From Eubacteriaceae bacterium (GTDB lineage Bacteria; Bacillota; Clostridia; Eubacteriales; Eubacteriaceae): a DNA stretch of 42,423 bases. Made by a program: the position numbers and the translations under genes. Under the pieces are notes generated by a model that was not told the DNA's origin, made no database searches, and saw only the letters and a program-made list of their open reading frames with translations. The stretch is taken from NCBI GenBank assembly GCA_016650045.1, contig JAENWK010000010.1:1-42423 (forward strand). The letters run 5' to 3'. Below are positions 16,146 to 24,051 of the stretch, piece by piece (the stretch's first letter is position 1; each line of letters starts with the position of its first letter).

Positions 16146-16901
16146 ATGGAAAAAACCGTTATGGCAACCGTTGAAGGTAAAACAATTTACAGCTCGGATT
16201 TAGATATCTTAATTAAACAATTACCTCAAGAACAGGCAAACCAGTTTTTAACTCGTGAAGGACGTCGTCAGCTATTAGAAGAGCTCATCGCCCAGGAGCT
16301 TTTTTATTTAGAAGGCAAGGAAGCAAAAGCTGAGGAAACCGAAGAATTTAAAAAAATGGTTAAAAATGCAGAAGAAAAACTTTTAAAAACACATATGATC
16401 GCACAATTTATGAAAGATATTACCATTCCGGAAGAAGACATTCAGAAGTTTTACAGTGAAAATCCTGATCAATTCATAGCCCCGGACAGTATTCGTGCAA
16501 GCCATATTCTCTTACCTGCTGAGCAACAGGCCATCGACATTATTGCAGAAATTAAAGCAGGTAAAACCTTTGAAGATGCTGCTAAAGAATATTCTGTTTG
16601 TCCATCAAAAGACAATGGCGGAGATTTAAGCTATTTCTCCAAAGGACAAATGGTTCCAGAATTTGAAGCGGCTGCCTTTGCTCTAGAAGTGGGTCAAATG
16701 ACTGAAGTTCCTGTAAAAACCCAGTTTGGTTTTCATGTGATCAAATTGACTGATCGAAAAGAATCGCAAACCATTCCCTATGACGAAATAAAAGATAATG
16801 CCGGAAGCTTCCTGTTACGGCAAAAACAAAATATTGCATTTATCGGCAAGGTCGAAGACCTTAAGAAAAAATACAAGGTTGAAATTCAAAACGGTTTATA
16901 A
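16146..16901 (+). CDS. Cytoplasmic parvulin-type peptidyl-prolyl cis-trans isomerase
   Basis: The 251-residue protein has an N-terminal SurA/PrsA-like helical segment (about 1-110) and a parvulin domain (about 115-210). That domain shows IRASHILL, EYSVCPSKDNGGDLSYFSKGQ and TQFGFHVIKL, the standard rotamase signatures. Unlike PrsA it has no signal peptide or lipobox, so it should act in the cytoplasm as a folding catalyst or chaperone. The start at 16146 follows AAAGGAG; an in-frame ATG six codons earlier lies before this site. It is a single-gene unit with its own promoter and a shared terminator. Confidence 0.9.
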   Translation: MEKTVMATVEGKTIYSSDLDILIKQLPQEQANQFLTREGRRQLLEELIAQELFYLEGKEAKAEETEEFKKMVKNAEEKLLKTHMIAQFMKDITIPEEDIQKFYSENPDQFIAPDSIRASHILLPAEQQAIDIIAEIKAGKTFEDAAKEYSVCPSKDNGGDLSYFSKGQMVPEFEAAAFALEVGQMTEVPVKTQFGFHVIKLTDRKESQTIPYDEIKDNAGSFLLRQKQNIAFIGKVEDLKKKYKVEIQNGL

Positions 16902-16906
16902 AAAAA

Positions 16907-16926
16907 GGCGGAGATTAATCTCCGTC
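16907..16926. terminator. Bidirectional terminator between convergent genes
   Basis: CGGAGATT pairs with AATCTCCG (16909-16924), extended by one wobble and one G-C pair. T-rich tracts follow on both strands. It ends the isomerase gene on the plus strand and the small membrane-protein gene on the minus strand. Confidence 0.85.
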
Positions 16927-16941
16927 TCTTTTTCTATTTTC

Positions 16942-17121
16942 TTATTCTTCTATTTGTTTCTCTTTTTTACAGCATTCCTGGTGATGGCATTTATGGGCAC
17001 AAATAATCCCACCAATAAAAACAATTTTAACCAATGCCATAGCCGCTAAACATCCCATAACCATATGTTTATGATTAGCTAAGCAACATTGACCTTCTTC
17101 TTTTTTTTCATGACTATACAT
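16942..17121 (-). CDS. 59-residue Cys/His-rich single-span membrane protein
   Basis: The short open frame begins with an ATG seven bases after GGAGG and reads MYSHEKKEEGQCCLANHK. One hydrophobic helix follows (about residues 21-42, with KIVFIGGIICA), then a cluster CAHKCHHQECCKK and an acidic end. It has seven Cys and five or more His residues flanking a single membrane span, which suggests metal binding at the membrane or a structural small protein. I do not recognise the family. The ribosome binding site, convergent terminator and clean frame support a real gene. No function is assigned. Confidence 0.65.
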   Translation of the reverse strand: MYSHEKKEEGQCCLANHKHMVMGCLAAMALVKIVFIGGIICAHKCHHQECCKKEKQIEE

Positions 17122-17234
17122 TTTTTTCCTCCTGTATTCTATTTTCTGTTTTGCCTTACGACAATATCTAATATTTTTGATTATACCCTTATACTCCTTA
17201 ATCTACGCATAATTTCTGATTTAATATATTTTAA

Positions 17235-17399
17235 TTGAAATTAAGCCCGAAGAGCTATCACTTTTATGATGAAATTAATCTTCATAGACTTCAACACATT
17301 CTCTTTATCGATGAACGTTTTACCCAAAACATTGATCAACGAGGTCAGGGACTTGCAGCATTTATGAGCGCCGCTATTGGAGTTTATTGTTCCAACTAA
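17235..17399 (+). pseudogene. Relic of a TipA-type MerR regulator (TipAS domain C terminus)
   Basis: A 54-codon open segment ends at a TAA at 17397. Its last part reads HFYDEINLHRL, then DERFTQNIDQRGQGLAAFM and AIGVYC. This matches the end of TipAS domains, where a thiopeptide-binding helical fold finishes with a D-RFT-NID...GLA-F...AI-YC pattern. No start codon with a ribosome binding site, MerR DNA-binding domain or remaining TipAS helices are present upstream, and a stop lies at 17232. It therefore looks like the remnant of a deleted regulator gene. Confidence 0.6.
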
Positions 17400-17420
17400 A
17401 CAAAAGTGTCTTATCTAAAA

Positions 17421-17454
17421 GAAACCATCACAACAAATCAGTTGTGATGGTTTC
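17421..17454. terminator. Bidirectional terminator downstream of the DJ-1/PfpI gene
   Basis: GAAACCATCACAAC (17421-17434) pairs perfectly with GTTGTGATGGTTTC (17441-17454) around a six-base loop, with T-rich tracts on both sides. Confidence 0.92.
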
Positions 17455-17467
17455 TTTTTATTCCAGC

Positions 17468-17989
17468 TTATTTCTGTTGTCTTAAAACCTTAATATAATC
17501 CTTCATGTACTCAGGCAAATCTGGGGGACGGCGACTGGAAACAATGTGGCCATCAATAATGGACGGGGTATCATGCCAGATTGCTCCTGCATTGGTCATA
17601 TCATCCCTAATTCCAGGGGTGCTGGTAACATGAATGCCTTTAAGAATGCCTGCTGAAATCAGAACCCAACCAGCATGACAAATCTCTCCAATGACACGTT
17701 TACGGGTGTTCATATTGCGAACCATGTCAAGTACCACCGGGAAACGTCTTAACGCATCCGGAGCCCAACCTCCCGGGACCAATAACCCATCATAGTCATC
17801 AGGGTTAATGTCAGTGAAGGCAAAATCAGAAATACAGGGAACCCCATATTTTCCAATATATTTTTTTCCAGCTTCTTCTCCGACAATATGAATGGTAATG
17901 CCTTCTTCACGCAGGCGAAGAACAGGATACCATAATTCAAGATCTTCAAAATCATTACTGATCAGTGCGATTATCTTTGTATTTTTCAT
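17468..17989 (-). CDS. DJ-1/PfpI family protein
   Basis: The 173-residue protein belongs to the DJ-1/PfpI superfamily of glutamine-amidotransferase-like folds. The nucleophile elbow GEICHAG places the reactive Cys at 104 followed by H105. E15 in NDFEDLE is the conserved acidic partner, and LVPGGWAPD is the usual glycine-rich loop. Members act as glyoxalases, deglycase-like proteins, chaperones or proteases; which applies here is unclear. ACAGGAGG precedes the ATG. It is separated from pyrE by a palindromic repeat element and is probably a single-gene unit. Confidence 0.88.
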   Translation of the reverse strand: MKNTKIIALISNDFEDLELWYPVLRLREEGITIHIVGEEAGKKYIGKYGVPCISDFAFTDINPDDYDGLLVPGGWAPDALRRFPVVLDMVRNMNTRKRVIGEICHAGWVLISAGILKGIHVTSTPGIRDDMTNAGAIWHDTPSIIDGHIVSSRRPPDLPEYMKDYIKVLRQQK

Positions 17990-18045
17990 TATTTTTTCCT
18001 CCTGTTAATTAAAATTCATCTAGCATAGCAAAACGGATACTCCTC

Positions 18046-18143
18046 GCTGTCTGCTTATACTAAACAATTTTTCCACTCTACGTCGGACACTCTACGAGAT
18101 GTCCGCCTAAGACGTTACTAAATTGTTTGTATAAGCAGACAAC
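18046..18143. repeat. Palindromic repeat element, copy 1
   Basis: This 98-bp element has terminal inverted repeats CTGTCTGCTTATAC / GTATAAGCAGAC continuing into AAACAATTT / AAATTGTTT. The conserved centre holds CCACTCTACGTCGGACA and GTCCGCCTAAGACGTTAC, which form an inner stem. A second copy lies at 33854-33950. Two pairs in the outer stem differ in a compensating way (C-G here, T-A in the other copy), so the base-paired structure appears to be conserved. It sits between pyrE and the DJ-1 gene. No open frame is inside. Confidence 0.85.
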
Positions 18144-18191
18144 AAGGTAACAAGGGTACAATAACTCTTCAAAAATCGTTAAACTAAACTT

Positions 18192-18767
18192 TTAAGCGTT
18201 TCCTCTTGAGCCTGGCTTTACAACTGCAATTTTTCCGGCTTTGCATATTGGGCATTCATCAGGTTCCCATGCGGTAATTTCAAGCTTAATCGCCGCATAA
18301 ATCGGCATGTTAATTTCAACACCGGCCGCACGTCGATCGGCAATACAGGCAACCCCTAATACTTCAGCCCCCATTGCTTCCAATACTTTCTTTGTTTCAA
18401 TGGTGGATTTTCCAGTCGTTACAACATCTTCGGTAATAATTACTTTTTCTCCGGGTTTAATTTCAAAACCTCGGCGCAACTCCATTTCCCCATCTTTTCT
18501 TTCGGTGAAAATAGATTCTTTTCCTAATTGACGACCAATTTCATAGGATACAATGACACCACCCATGGCTGGACCAACCACCTTGTCAATTTCCAAGGCT
18601 TTTAATTGCTCAACCACTGGAGCCAGTACCTTCGCTGCTTCATCAGGAAAACGCAATACCTTTGCACACTGTACATATTGGTCGCTGTGTTTCCCGGAGG
18701 ATAGTAAAAAATGTCCTTCTAAAAAGGCATCGGTTGATTTTAATACGTCTAATACTTGCTTACTCAT
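18192..18767 (-). CDS. pyrE: Orotate phosphoribosyltransferase
   Basis: PyrE joins orotate and phosphoribosyl pyrophosphate to form orotidine 5'-phosphate. The 191-residue protein contains the PRPP-binding motif [14 protein letters not shown] near residue 115 and [13 protein letters not shown] in the N-terminal part. A C-terminal CPICKAG follows and is common in clostridial PyrE. The start at 18767 (MSKQVLD) is preceded by GAGG; the frame could extend four codons upstream. It is the last gene of the pyr operon, 32 bases after pyrD. Confidence 0.95.
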   Translation of the reverse strand: MSKQVLDVLKSTDAFLEGHFLLSSGKHSDQYVQCAKVLRFPDEAAKVLAPVVEQLKALEIDKVVGPAMGGVIVSYEIGRQLGKESIFTERKDGEMELRRGFEIKPGEKVIITEDVVTTGKSTIETKKVLEAMGAEVLGVACIADRRAAGVEINMPIYAAIKLEITAWEPDECPICKAGKIAVVKPGSRGNA

Positions 18768-18799
18768 ACCATTCCTCATTTCGTATTTTATTTAATTGG

Positions 18800-19705
18800 C
18801 TATATAATACCACGGATTTCTGAAATATTGGATAAACCTTCTTTTTGACAATAGATTTCCAGTCCTTCTATCATTTCAACGGGAGCCATTGGATTATTAA
18901 AATTCATGGTACCCATCTGGATACACGTGGCCCCGGCCATAATAAATTCCAGAGCATCCTCCCAGGTACTGATTCCTCCCATGGCCATGACAGGAATTGT
19001 TACTGCCTGACAGACCTGATGGGTCATTCGTAAAGCAATGGGCTTTACAGCAGGACCTGATAAACCTGCATAGAGGTTATTAAAAACGGCCGATTTCTTT
19101 TTATAATCAATGGCCATTCCCTGAAGGGTGTTAATTAAAGAAATTCCTTTTGCTCCGGCAATTTCACAGGCTAGGGCGATCTCTGAAATCGCATCACCAT
19201 TGGGAGATAATTTCACCATCACAGGATGTTTAGAAAGTTCAACCACTTTTTTTGTGATATCACCTGCGGTGGTGGCCTTGATTCCATAGGCCATGCCGCC
19301 GGCCTTAACATTGGGGCAGGAAATATTTAATTCAATGAGCTGGGCATCAACGGCATTTAATTTTTCAATAGCCTTGAGGTAGGATTCTTCATCCTTTCCT
19401 CCCACATTAATAATGGTGACCGTGTTAACATCTTTGAGATGAGGCCATTCATTTTTGATAAACGCATCAATCCCCGGGTTTTCCAGACCGATGCTGTTCA
19501 TCAGCCCTGCCGGTGTTTCCCAGAGGCGTATGCCCTTATTTCCAGCTTTTGGCTCTAAGGTTAGTCCCTTGGTGCAAAGCCCGCCTAATTTTTCCAAATC
19601 ATAAAAAGCTTCATATTCCCGACCAAAACCAAAGGTGCCGGATGCGGAAATGACCGGATTTTTAAAGAGGATTTCATTAAACATGGTTTCTAAGCATTTA
19701 CTCAT
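18800..19705 (-). CDS. pyrD: Dihydroorotate dehydrogenase, class 1B catalytic subunit
   Basis: The FMN-dependent subunit oxidises dihydroorotate to orotate. At 301 residues it matches the class 1B PyrDB type, which uses NAD+ through PyrK. Visible motifs are SASGTFGFG at the flavin phosphate end, the catalytic Cys in ELNISCPN, VKLSPN, and the MAMGGIS and ATCIQMGT loops at the end of the barrel. It overlaps pyrK by eight bases, so both subunits are produced together. Confidence 0.96.
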   Translation of the reverse strand: MSKCLETMFNEILFKNPVISASGTFGFGREYEAFYDLEKLGGLCTKGLTLEPKAGNKGIRLWETPAGLMNSIGLENPGIDAFIKNEWPHLKDVNTVTIINVGGKDEESYLKAIEKLNAVDAQLIELNISCPNVKAGGMAYGIKATTAGDITKKVVELSKHPVMVKLSPNGDAISEIALACEIAGAKGISLINTLQGMAIDYKKKSAVFNNLYAGLSGPAVKPIALRMTHQVCQAVTIPVMAMGGISTWEDALEFIMAGATCIQMGTMNFNNPMAPVEMIEGLEIYCQKEGLSNISEIRGII

Positions 19706-20399
19706 AAAATACCTCTTCTCTTAAAAATACCGGGCCATCCTTACATACTTTTTTATTCCCTGATTTGGTTTCACAGGTGCACCCTAAACAGGCACCGATG
19801 CCACAGGCCATATGCGCTTCCATGGAAACATAGACCTTATTTTCTGGTGGCACCATATTGGCAACAGCCGCCATCAGCATTTCGGGCCCGCAGGTCATCA
19901 CAACCTCGCCGGGGTTTACCTTTAAACGATTAGTAATGATTCCGCCAATATCCAGAATCACCTCATCAGCCATGGACTCAAAGGCTTCAACCCCGTATGA
20001 ATTTTCTCGAAACCCTAAATAAACGCGACAGGTTCCCTGGGGATTTTTTTCTTTATATTTCTTGACCAGATAATGAAGTGGTGCCACTCCGATACCTCCG
20101 CCAACCACACAGAGGTCTTCGCTCACTTCGGGAAAGCCATTGCCATAGGGACCTTGGATTTCCACGTTATCGCCGGGTTTTAGTCGTGATAAAATTTCGG
20201 TGCCTTTGCCTACCACCTGATACAGAAATGTGAGTTGTCCGGTCTCATAATCATGAACGCTGATCGGTCTGGATAATAGGGGATCTTTATCCCAGGCCCG
20301 CAGCATAAAAAACTGTCCCGGTAACACCGCTCCGGTAAAATCAACGCTCATTTTATAAATTAATGGGATCAGGCAATCATTACTTTGAATTATAGCCAC
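19698..20399 (-). CDS. pyrK: Dihydroorotate dehydrogenase electron-transfer subunit
   Basis: PyrK carries FAD and a [2Fe-2S] cluster and passes electrons from PyrD to NAD+. The 233-residue protein has the FAD-binding RPISVHDYE near residue 40, VVGGGIGVAPLHYL for nucleotide binding, and a C-terminal cysteine cluster CGIGACLGCTC followed by a fourth Cys in KVCKDGPVF. The start is GTG with GGAGG eleven bases upstream. It overlaps pyrF by ten bases. Confidence 0.95.
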   Translation of the reverse strand: MAIIQSNDCLIPLIYKMSVDFTGAVLPGQFFMLRAWDKDPLLSRPISVHDYETGQLTFLYQVVGKGTEILSRLKPGDNVEIQGPYGNGFPEVSEDLCVVGGGIGVAPLHYLVKKYKEKNPQGTCRVYLGFRENSYGVEAFESMADEVILDIGGIITNRLKVNPGEVVMTCGPEMLMAAVANMVPPENKVYVSMEAHMACGIGACLGCTCETKSGNKKVCKDGPVFLREEVFYE

Positions 20400-21250
20400 T
20401 TTAGAATATCCTCCTTCATGGCAATGGTAGCCTTTCGCACATGTTGTGCAAAGCCTTCATCCTCACAGCCGCCTTTTTGATGGGCGGTAATAAGACCACG
20501 GGATGAATTGACAACCGCACAACGGGATTTTTTTAATATTTTAGCAATGTCCTGGCCCGTGCCACCCTGGGCACCGTAACCTGGCACTAAGAAAAAGGTA
20601 TGTGGACATTGATCCTGAATGGCTTCAAATTCTTCTGGTCGGGTTAAACCAACCACCGCACCAATGGCACTGAATCCGCTTTCACCCATAAAAGCTTTTC
20701 CCCATTTTTCTATTTTATCCCCGATGATTTGATAAACCGATTGGCCATTGACCATCAGATTTTGCAAATCCACTGCTGACGGGTTTGATGTCCGCTGGAG
20801 AATAAAAATTCCTTTATTGTGATTCTTTATATAAGGATAATAGGGAGCAACCGCATCTTCTCCCATATAGGCGTTAATCGTCATAATATCCACTTCAAAG
20901 TCCCCGGTAAAATGGCCTTTGGCATATTGATCTCCGGTGGAAGAAATATCTCCGCGTTTCACATCACCAATCACAATTTTTCCTTTATTTCGGGCATAGC
21001 TCACGGTTTCACTATAGGCCTTTAATCCATCCAGACCCAGAGCTTCATAGCATGCGATTTGGACCTTGTAGGTGGCTGCCAGATCTGCGGTGGCATCAAT
21101 AATTTTTTTATTAAACTCAACGATCTTTTCACCATCCGACCAGTCTTTTGCAAGTAAATATTTTGGTAAAAATTTAAGGGTTGTGTCAAGGCCCACACAA
21201 ATTGGGCCCTTCTCAATAGTCTCTTTATATAGTCGATCGATAATCATCAT
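20390..21250 (-). CDS. pyrF: Orotidine 5'-phosphate decarboxylase
   Basis: PyrF makes UMP by decarboxylating OMP. The 286-residue length and the GDVKRGDISSTGDQY active-site segment place it in the longer PyrF subfamily (type 2), distinct from the roughly 240-residue E. coli type. ICVGLDT near the start and FLVPGYGAQGGT near the C terminus complete the phosphate site. The start is the first ATG of MMIID, after GAAGGG. It overlaps the end of pyrC by 26 bases. Confidence 0.95.
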   Translation of the reverse strand: MMIIDRLYKETIEKGPICVGLDTTLKFLPKYLLAKDWSDGEKIVEFNKKIIDATADLAATYKVQIACYEALGLDGLKAYSETVSYARNKGKIVIGDVKRGDISSTGDQYAKGHFTGDFEVDIMTINAYMGEDAVAPYYPYIKNHNKGIFILQRTSNPSAVDLQNLMVNGQSVYQIIGDKIEKWGKAFMGESGFSAIGAVVGLTRPEEFEAIQDQCPHTFFLVPGYGAQGGTGQDIAKILKKSRCAVVNSSRGLITAHQKGGCEDEGFAQHVRKATIAMKEDILKWL

Positions 21251-22397
21251 ATTTTACGTTTCCCTTCACAATGGTCATTAATATTTTGCCCTTAAGAGTC
21301 TCTCCGCCAAAGGGGTTGTTTTTGCTTTTAGATATGAACTCTTTGGGATTTATTTTTCCTTCCCAATTTAAATCAACCAGGACTAAATCCGCTGGATAAC
21401 GTTCTTTAATAAGACCTGCCTTTAGACCCAAACGTTTGGCTGGGCCCTCACTTAACATTTCACTGAGTTTTTCAAGCTTGATCCCATTTTGTTCAAACAC
21501 CGTATAATACATGGAAAAAGCAATTTCAAAATTATCGATTCCCGGCGCACCCTTTTTCTTGTCTTCTTCCGAATGAGGGGCATGATCGGTACCGAACATA
21601 TCAATCACCCCATCCTTAATGCCTTCAATGAGGGCACGACGATCAGGATAGGTTCTAAAGGGTGGGTTTACCTTATATTCCATGGCCGATGCAAAAAGAT
21701 GGTGGGGGGTTACCTCACAGGTAATGTCTAAACCCTTATCTTTTGCTAAACCAATGGCTTCTAACGTATCTTTCTTACTAATGTGGCACACATGCAGGTG
21801 TCCCCCAACCTTTTCCAGCAGTTCAATATCCCGTTTCACCAATGAGGTTTCTGGTTGGCAATGGGTTAAAAGAATAAAATCATAAACCGTTGAAGCTTCC
21901 AGGCCTTTTATCATAATATCTTCTCTTAAAATAGAAACACCATCGTTTGAAAAAACGTTGGTAAATGGGCGCAGTGAATCGAAATCCACCATGTCATCTT
22001 CTCCAAAATTCCTGGTTAACGCTGATACTTGAATTAATTGACAAAGGTCTAATTCAGAAGCCTTCATTCGGTTTTTTTTAAGATCACCGGGGTTATCAAT
22101 AATGGGCTTAGTATTGGCCATGGCAACCAGTGAAGTAAACCCACCTTTTAGAGCAGCTTTCATGCCCGTTTCCATGGTTTCCTTATATTCAAAACCAGGA
22201 TCTCTGAGATGGCAGTGCATATCAATAAAGCCTGGCAGAAGTGCATATCCTCCACCATCAATTTCCTCATCAAATTCTACCCGAACCAAGCCTTTTTCCT
22301 TGTAAACTTTTTTGATTTTTCCATCTTCAATTAAAATTTTTCCAGGTCGCCGTCCAGCCGCATCAATAATTTCAATATTTGTAATCAGTGTTTTCAT
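21225..22397 (-). CDS. pyrC: Dihydroorotase
   Basis: Dihydroorotase closes carbamoyl aspartate to dihydroorotate. The 390-residue protein is of the class I type, with the metal-binding DMHCHLRDPGFEYKE segment near residue 55. Later come HCQPE and HVCHISKKDT with His ligands, and FGTDHAPHSEEDKK with the catalytic Asp. The start at 22397 (MKTLITN) follows GAGGG; the longer frame upstream lies in the pyrI gene and is rejected. Confidence 0.95.
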   Translation of the reverse strand: MKTLITNIEIIDAAGRRPGKILIEDGKIKKVYKEKGLVRVEFDEEIDGGGYALLPGFIDMHCHLRDPGFEYKETMETGMKAALKGGFTSLVAMANTKPIIDNPGDLKKNRMKASELDLCQLIQVSALTRNFGEDDMVDFDSLRPFTNVFSNDGVSILREDIMIKGLEASTVYDFILLTHCQPETSLVKRDIELLEKVGGHLHVCHISKKDTLEAIGLAKDKGLDITCEVTPHHLFASAMEYKVNPPFRTYPDRRALIEGIKDGVIDMFGTDHAPHSEEDKKKGAPGIDNFEIAFSMYYTVFEQNGIKLEKLSEMLSEGPAKRLGLKAGLIKERYPADLVLVDLNWEGKINPKEFISKSKNNPFGGETLKGKILMTIVKGNVKYDDYRSTI

Positions 22398-22413
22398 TTG
22401 ACCCTCATTCTTG

Positions 22414-22848
22414 TTATTCTTTTTCCATAAAGGTGGTATAGGCATCACAATACTCACAGCGATATTGTTTTTTCTCTTCATTTACCAGAAAAAATTTTAT
22501 TTCTTTAACATCTTCGTGCTGGGTAATGCACCGGGGATTTTTGCATTTCATAATCCCTTCAACAACTTTCGGTAAGTTCAGCGTAATTTTCTTGTACATT
22601 TCGCCATCTTTAACAAAGTTAATGGTGACATTGGGATCAATCAAACCCAATACATTCATATCAATTTGTATGTCTGTTTCAATTTTAATCAAATCTTTTT
22701 TTTTCATTTTCTTACTGGGAATATTTTTCAAAAGCACGACCACATCATCAATATCATTGAGGTGGAGTTCCTTATATATTTCAAAGCCGTGTCCCGCTTC
22801 AATATGGTCAATAATAATACCCTTTTTCAACTTCGATACATTAATCAT
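22414..22848 (-). CDS. pyrI: Aspartate carbamoyltransferase regulatory subunit
   Basis: PyrI binds nucleotides and zinc and gives allosteric control to PyrB. The 144-residue protein has the N-terminal allosteric domain (about 1-95), starting with [16 protein letters not shown], and a zinc domain with four Cys: CKNPRC near residue 103 and CEYC near 132. It overlaps the end of pyrB by eight bases, consistent with a fixed stoichiometry. Confidence 0.95.
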   Translation of the reverse strand: MINVSKLKKGIIIDHIEAGHGFEIYKELHLNDIDDVVVLLKNIPSKKMKKKDLIKIETDIQIDMNVLGLIDPNVTINFVKDGEMYKKITLNLPKVVEGIMKCKNPRCITQHEDVKEIKFFLVNEEKKQYRCEYCDAYTTFMEKE

Positions 22849-23770
22849 TGTCTTCCTCCACGCCTAATAGTTTTGCAATGAGAGCCATCCGTACGTACAT
22901 TCCGCACTTAGCCTGCTTAAAGTAAACCGCTCTGGGGTCATCATCCACCTCAGTAGCAATTTCATTCACCCGCGGCAAGGGATGCATCACAATCATATCT
23001 GTTTTGGCTTTTCTCATTTTCTTTTTATCTAAAATATAATAATCTTTTAACCGAAGATATTCTTCTTCACTGACAAAACGTTCCCGTTGGACTCTGGACA
23101 TATAGAGAATATCAAGATCTCCAATGACTTCATCAAGGTTCGTAGTCTCCTGATAGCACTCAGGATTCAATTGACTGAGAATATTTTCAGGCATTTTCAA
23201 TTCTTTAGGAGAAATAAAAATAAAGGTAATTCCATGATAACGGTTCAATGTCTTGACCAACGAGTGAATGGTTCTGCCAAAAAGGAGGTCCCCGCAAACA
23301 CCAACCACATGATTATCACAACCACCCTTATATTTTCGAATGGTCAGTAAATCCGTTAATGTCTGGGTCGGATGCTCATGTCCGCCATCCCCTGCATTGA
23401 TAATGGGCATTTCTTTAGCAAACTTTGATACCAGCCGGGCGGTACCTTCTCTGGGGTGACGAATCACAGCAATATCAGAATAGCATTCAATGGTGCGGAT
23501 GGTGTCACCCAGACTTTCTCCTTTGGATACCGATGAATTGTTGGGATCATCAAATCCAATGATCTCCCCACCCAGGCGTAACATTGCCGCCTCAAAGCTA
23601 AAACGTGTTCGCGTGGATGGCTCATAAAAAAGGCTGGCCAATAATTTCCCCTTACAAACTAAAGAATAACCCTTTGGGTTTGTAATAATATTATCAGCCA
23701 GCTCCATTATTGATTCAATTTCTTCTATTTGAAAGTCGCCAGGTTCAATGAGATGTCTTCCTTTTAACAT
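22841..23770 (-). CDS. pyrB: Aspartate carbamoyltransferase catalytic subunit
   Basis: PyrB catalyses the committed step, aspartate plus carbamoyl phosphate to carbamoyl aspartate. The 309-residue protein shows the carbamoyl-phosphate motif [12 protein letters not shown] near residue 50, [11 protein letters not shown] near 130, and [10 protein letters not shown] near the C terminus. AAGGAGG precedes the ATG. It is the first gene of the pyrBICFKDE operon. Its 150-base leader holds a small open frame and an attenuator-like hairpin. Confidence 0.96.
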   Translation of the reverse strand: MLKGRHLIEPGDFQIEEIESIMELADNIITNPKGYSLVCKGKLLASLFYEPSTRTRFSFEAAMLRLGGEIIGFDDPNNSSVSKGESLGDTIRTIECYSDIAVIRHPREGTARLVSKFAKEMPIINAGDGGHEHPTQTLTDLLTIRKYKGGCDNHVVGVCGDLLFGRTIHSLVKTLNRYHGITFIFISPKELKMPENILSQLNPECYQETTNLDEVIGDLDILYMSRVQRERFVSEEEYLRLKDYYILDKKKMRKAKTDMIVMHPLPRVNEIATEVDDDPRAVYFKQAKCGMYVRMALIAKLLGVEEDND

Positions 23771-23794
23771 GGTGTTCCTCCTTCATTTTCTCGG

Positions 23795-23851
23795 TTATGG
23801 GCAAAAAACAAGCCGCCTAAAAATAATAGCGGCATACTTTGCAACAGGCAT
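23795..23851 (-). CDS. Putative pyr operon leader peptide
   Basis: An 18-codon open frame, MPVAKYAAIIFRRLVFCP, begins with an ATG three bases after TAAGGTAGGAAT and ends at a TAA 24 bases before pyrB. It runs straight through the terminator-like hairpin at 23812-23833 and its T-run. In E. coli pyrBI a translated leader peptide overlapping a terminator couples UTP level to read-through. The same layout here is inferred, not shown. Confidence 0.55.
   Translation of the reverse strand: MPVAKYAAIIFRRLVFCP
23803..23833 (-). terminator. Attenuator-like terminator in the pyrB leader
   Basis: On the minus strand GCCGCT pairs with GGCGGC around a T-rich loop and is followed by TTGTTTTTTG. It is placed between the promoter and pyrB within the leader-peptide frame. 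No clear PyrR-binding sequence was recognised. Confidence 0.7.
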
Positions 23852-23930
23852 TTATTCCTACCTTAATGTAACGTTTATTTCATACCTTTTAAACAACGCA
23901 CTTTAATTTTAAGCATACTTACTTATAGTA

Positions 23931-23959
23931 ATGATAATTTAAATCAAAGAAATTGTCAA
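23931..23959 (-). promoter_or_regulatory. Promoter of the pyr operon
   Basis: On the minus strand TTGACA (23954-23959) and TATCAT (23931-23936) are 17 bases apart. The expected start, near 23924, gives a leader of about 150 bases before pyrB. Confidence 0.85.
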
Positions 23960-24051
23960 TGCTCTTTAATGGAACGTAAAGGTGAACTTCAGATAATATT
24001 TATAGAAGTAAACTTCATTAAATGATATGATTTATAAAAAAGGAGGGTTAA

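Noticed and set aside
18046-18143. The palindromic element as an insertion sequence
   Set aside because: It is under 100 bp and has no open frame or clear target duplication, so only a repeat or MITE-like call is justified.
22892-22899. Another TACGTACA sequence identical to the GntR operator core
   Set aside because: It lies inside the pyrB coding sequence, far from any promoter, and lacks the flanking palindrome.
23985-24030. Direct repeats TGAACTTCA and TAAACTTCA before the FAH-family gene as an operator
   Set aside because: Only two imperfect copies and no regulator gene next to them; too little to support a site.
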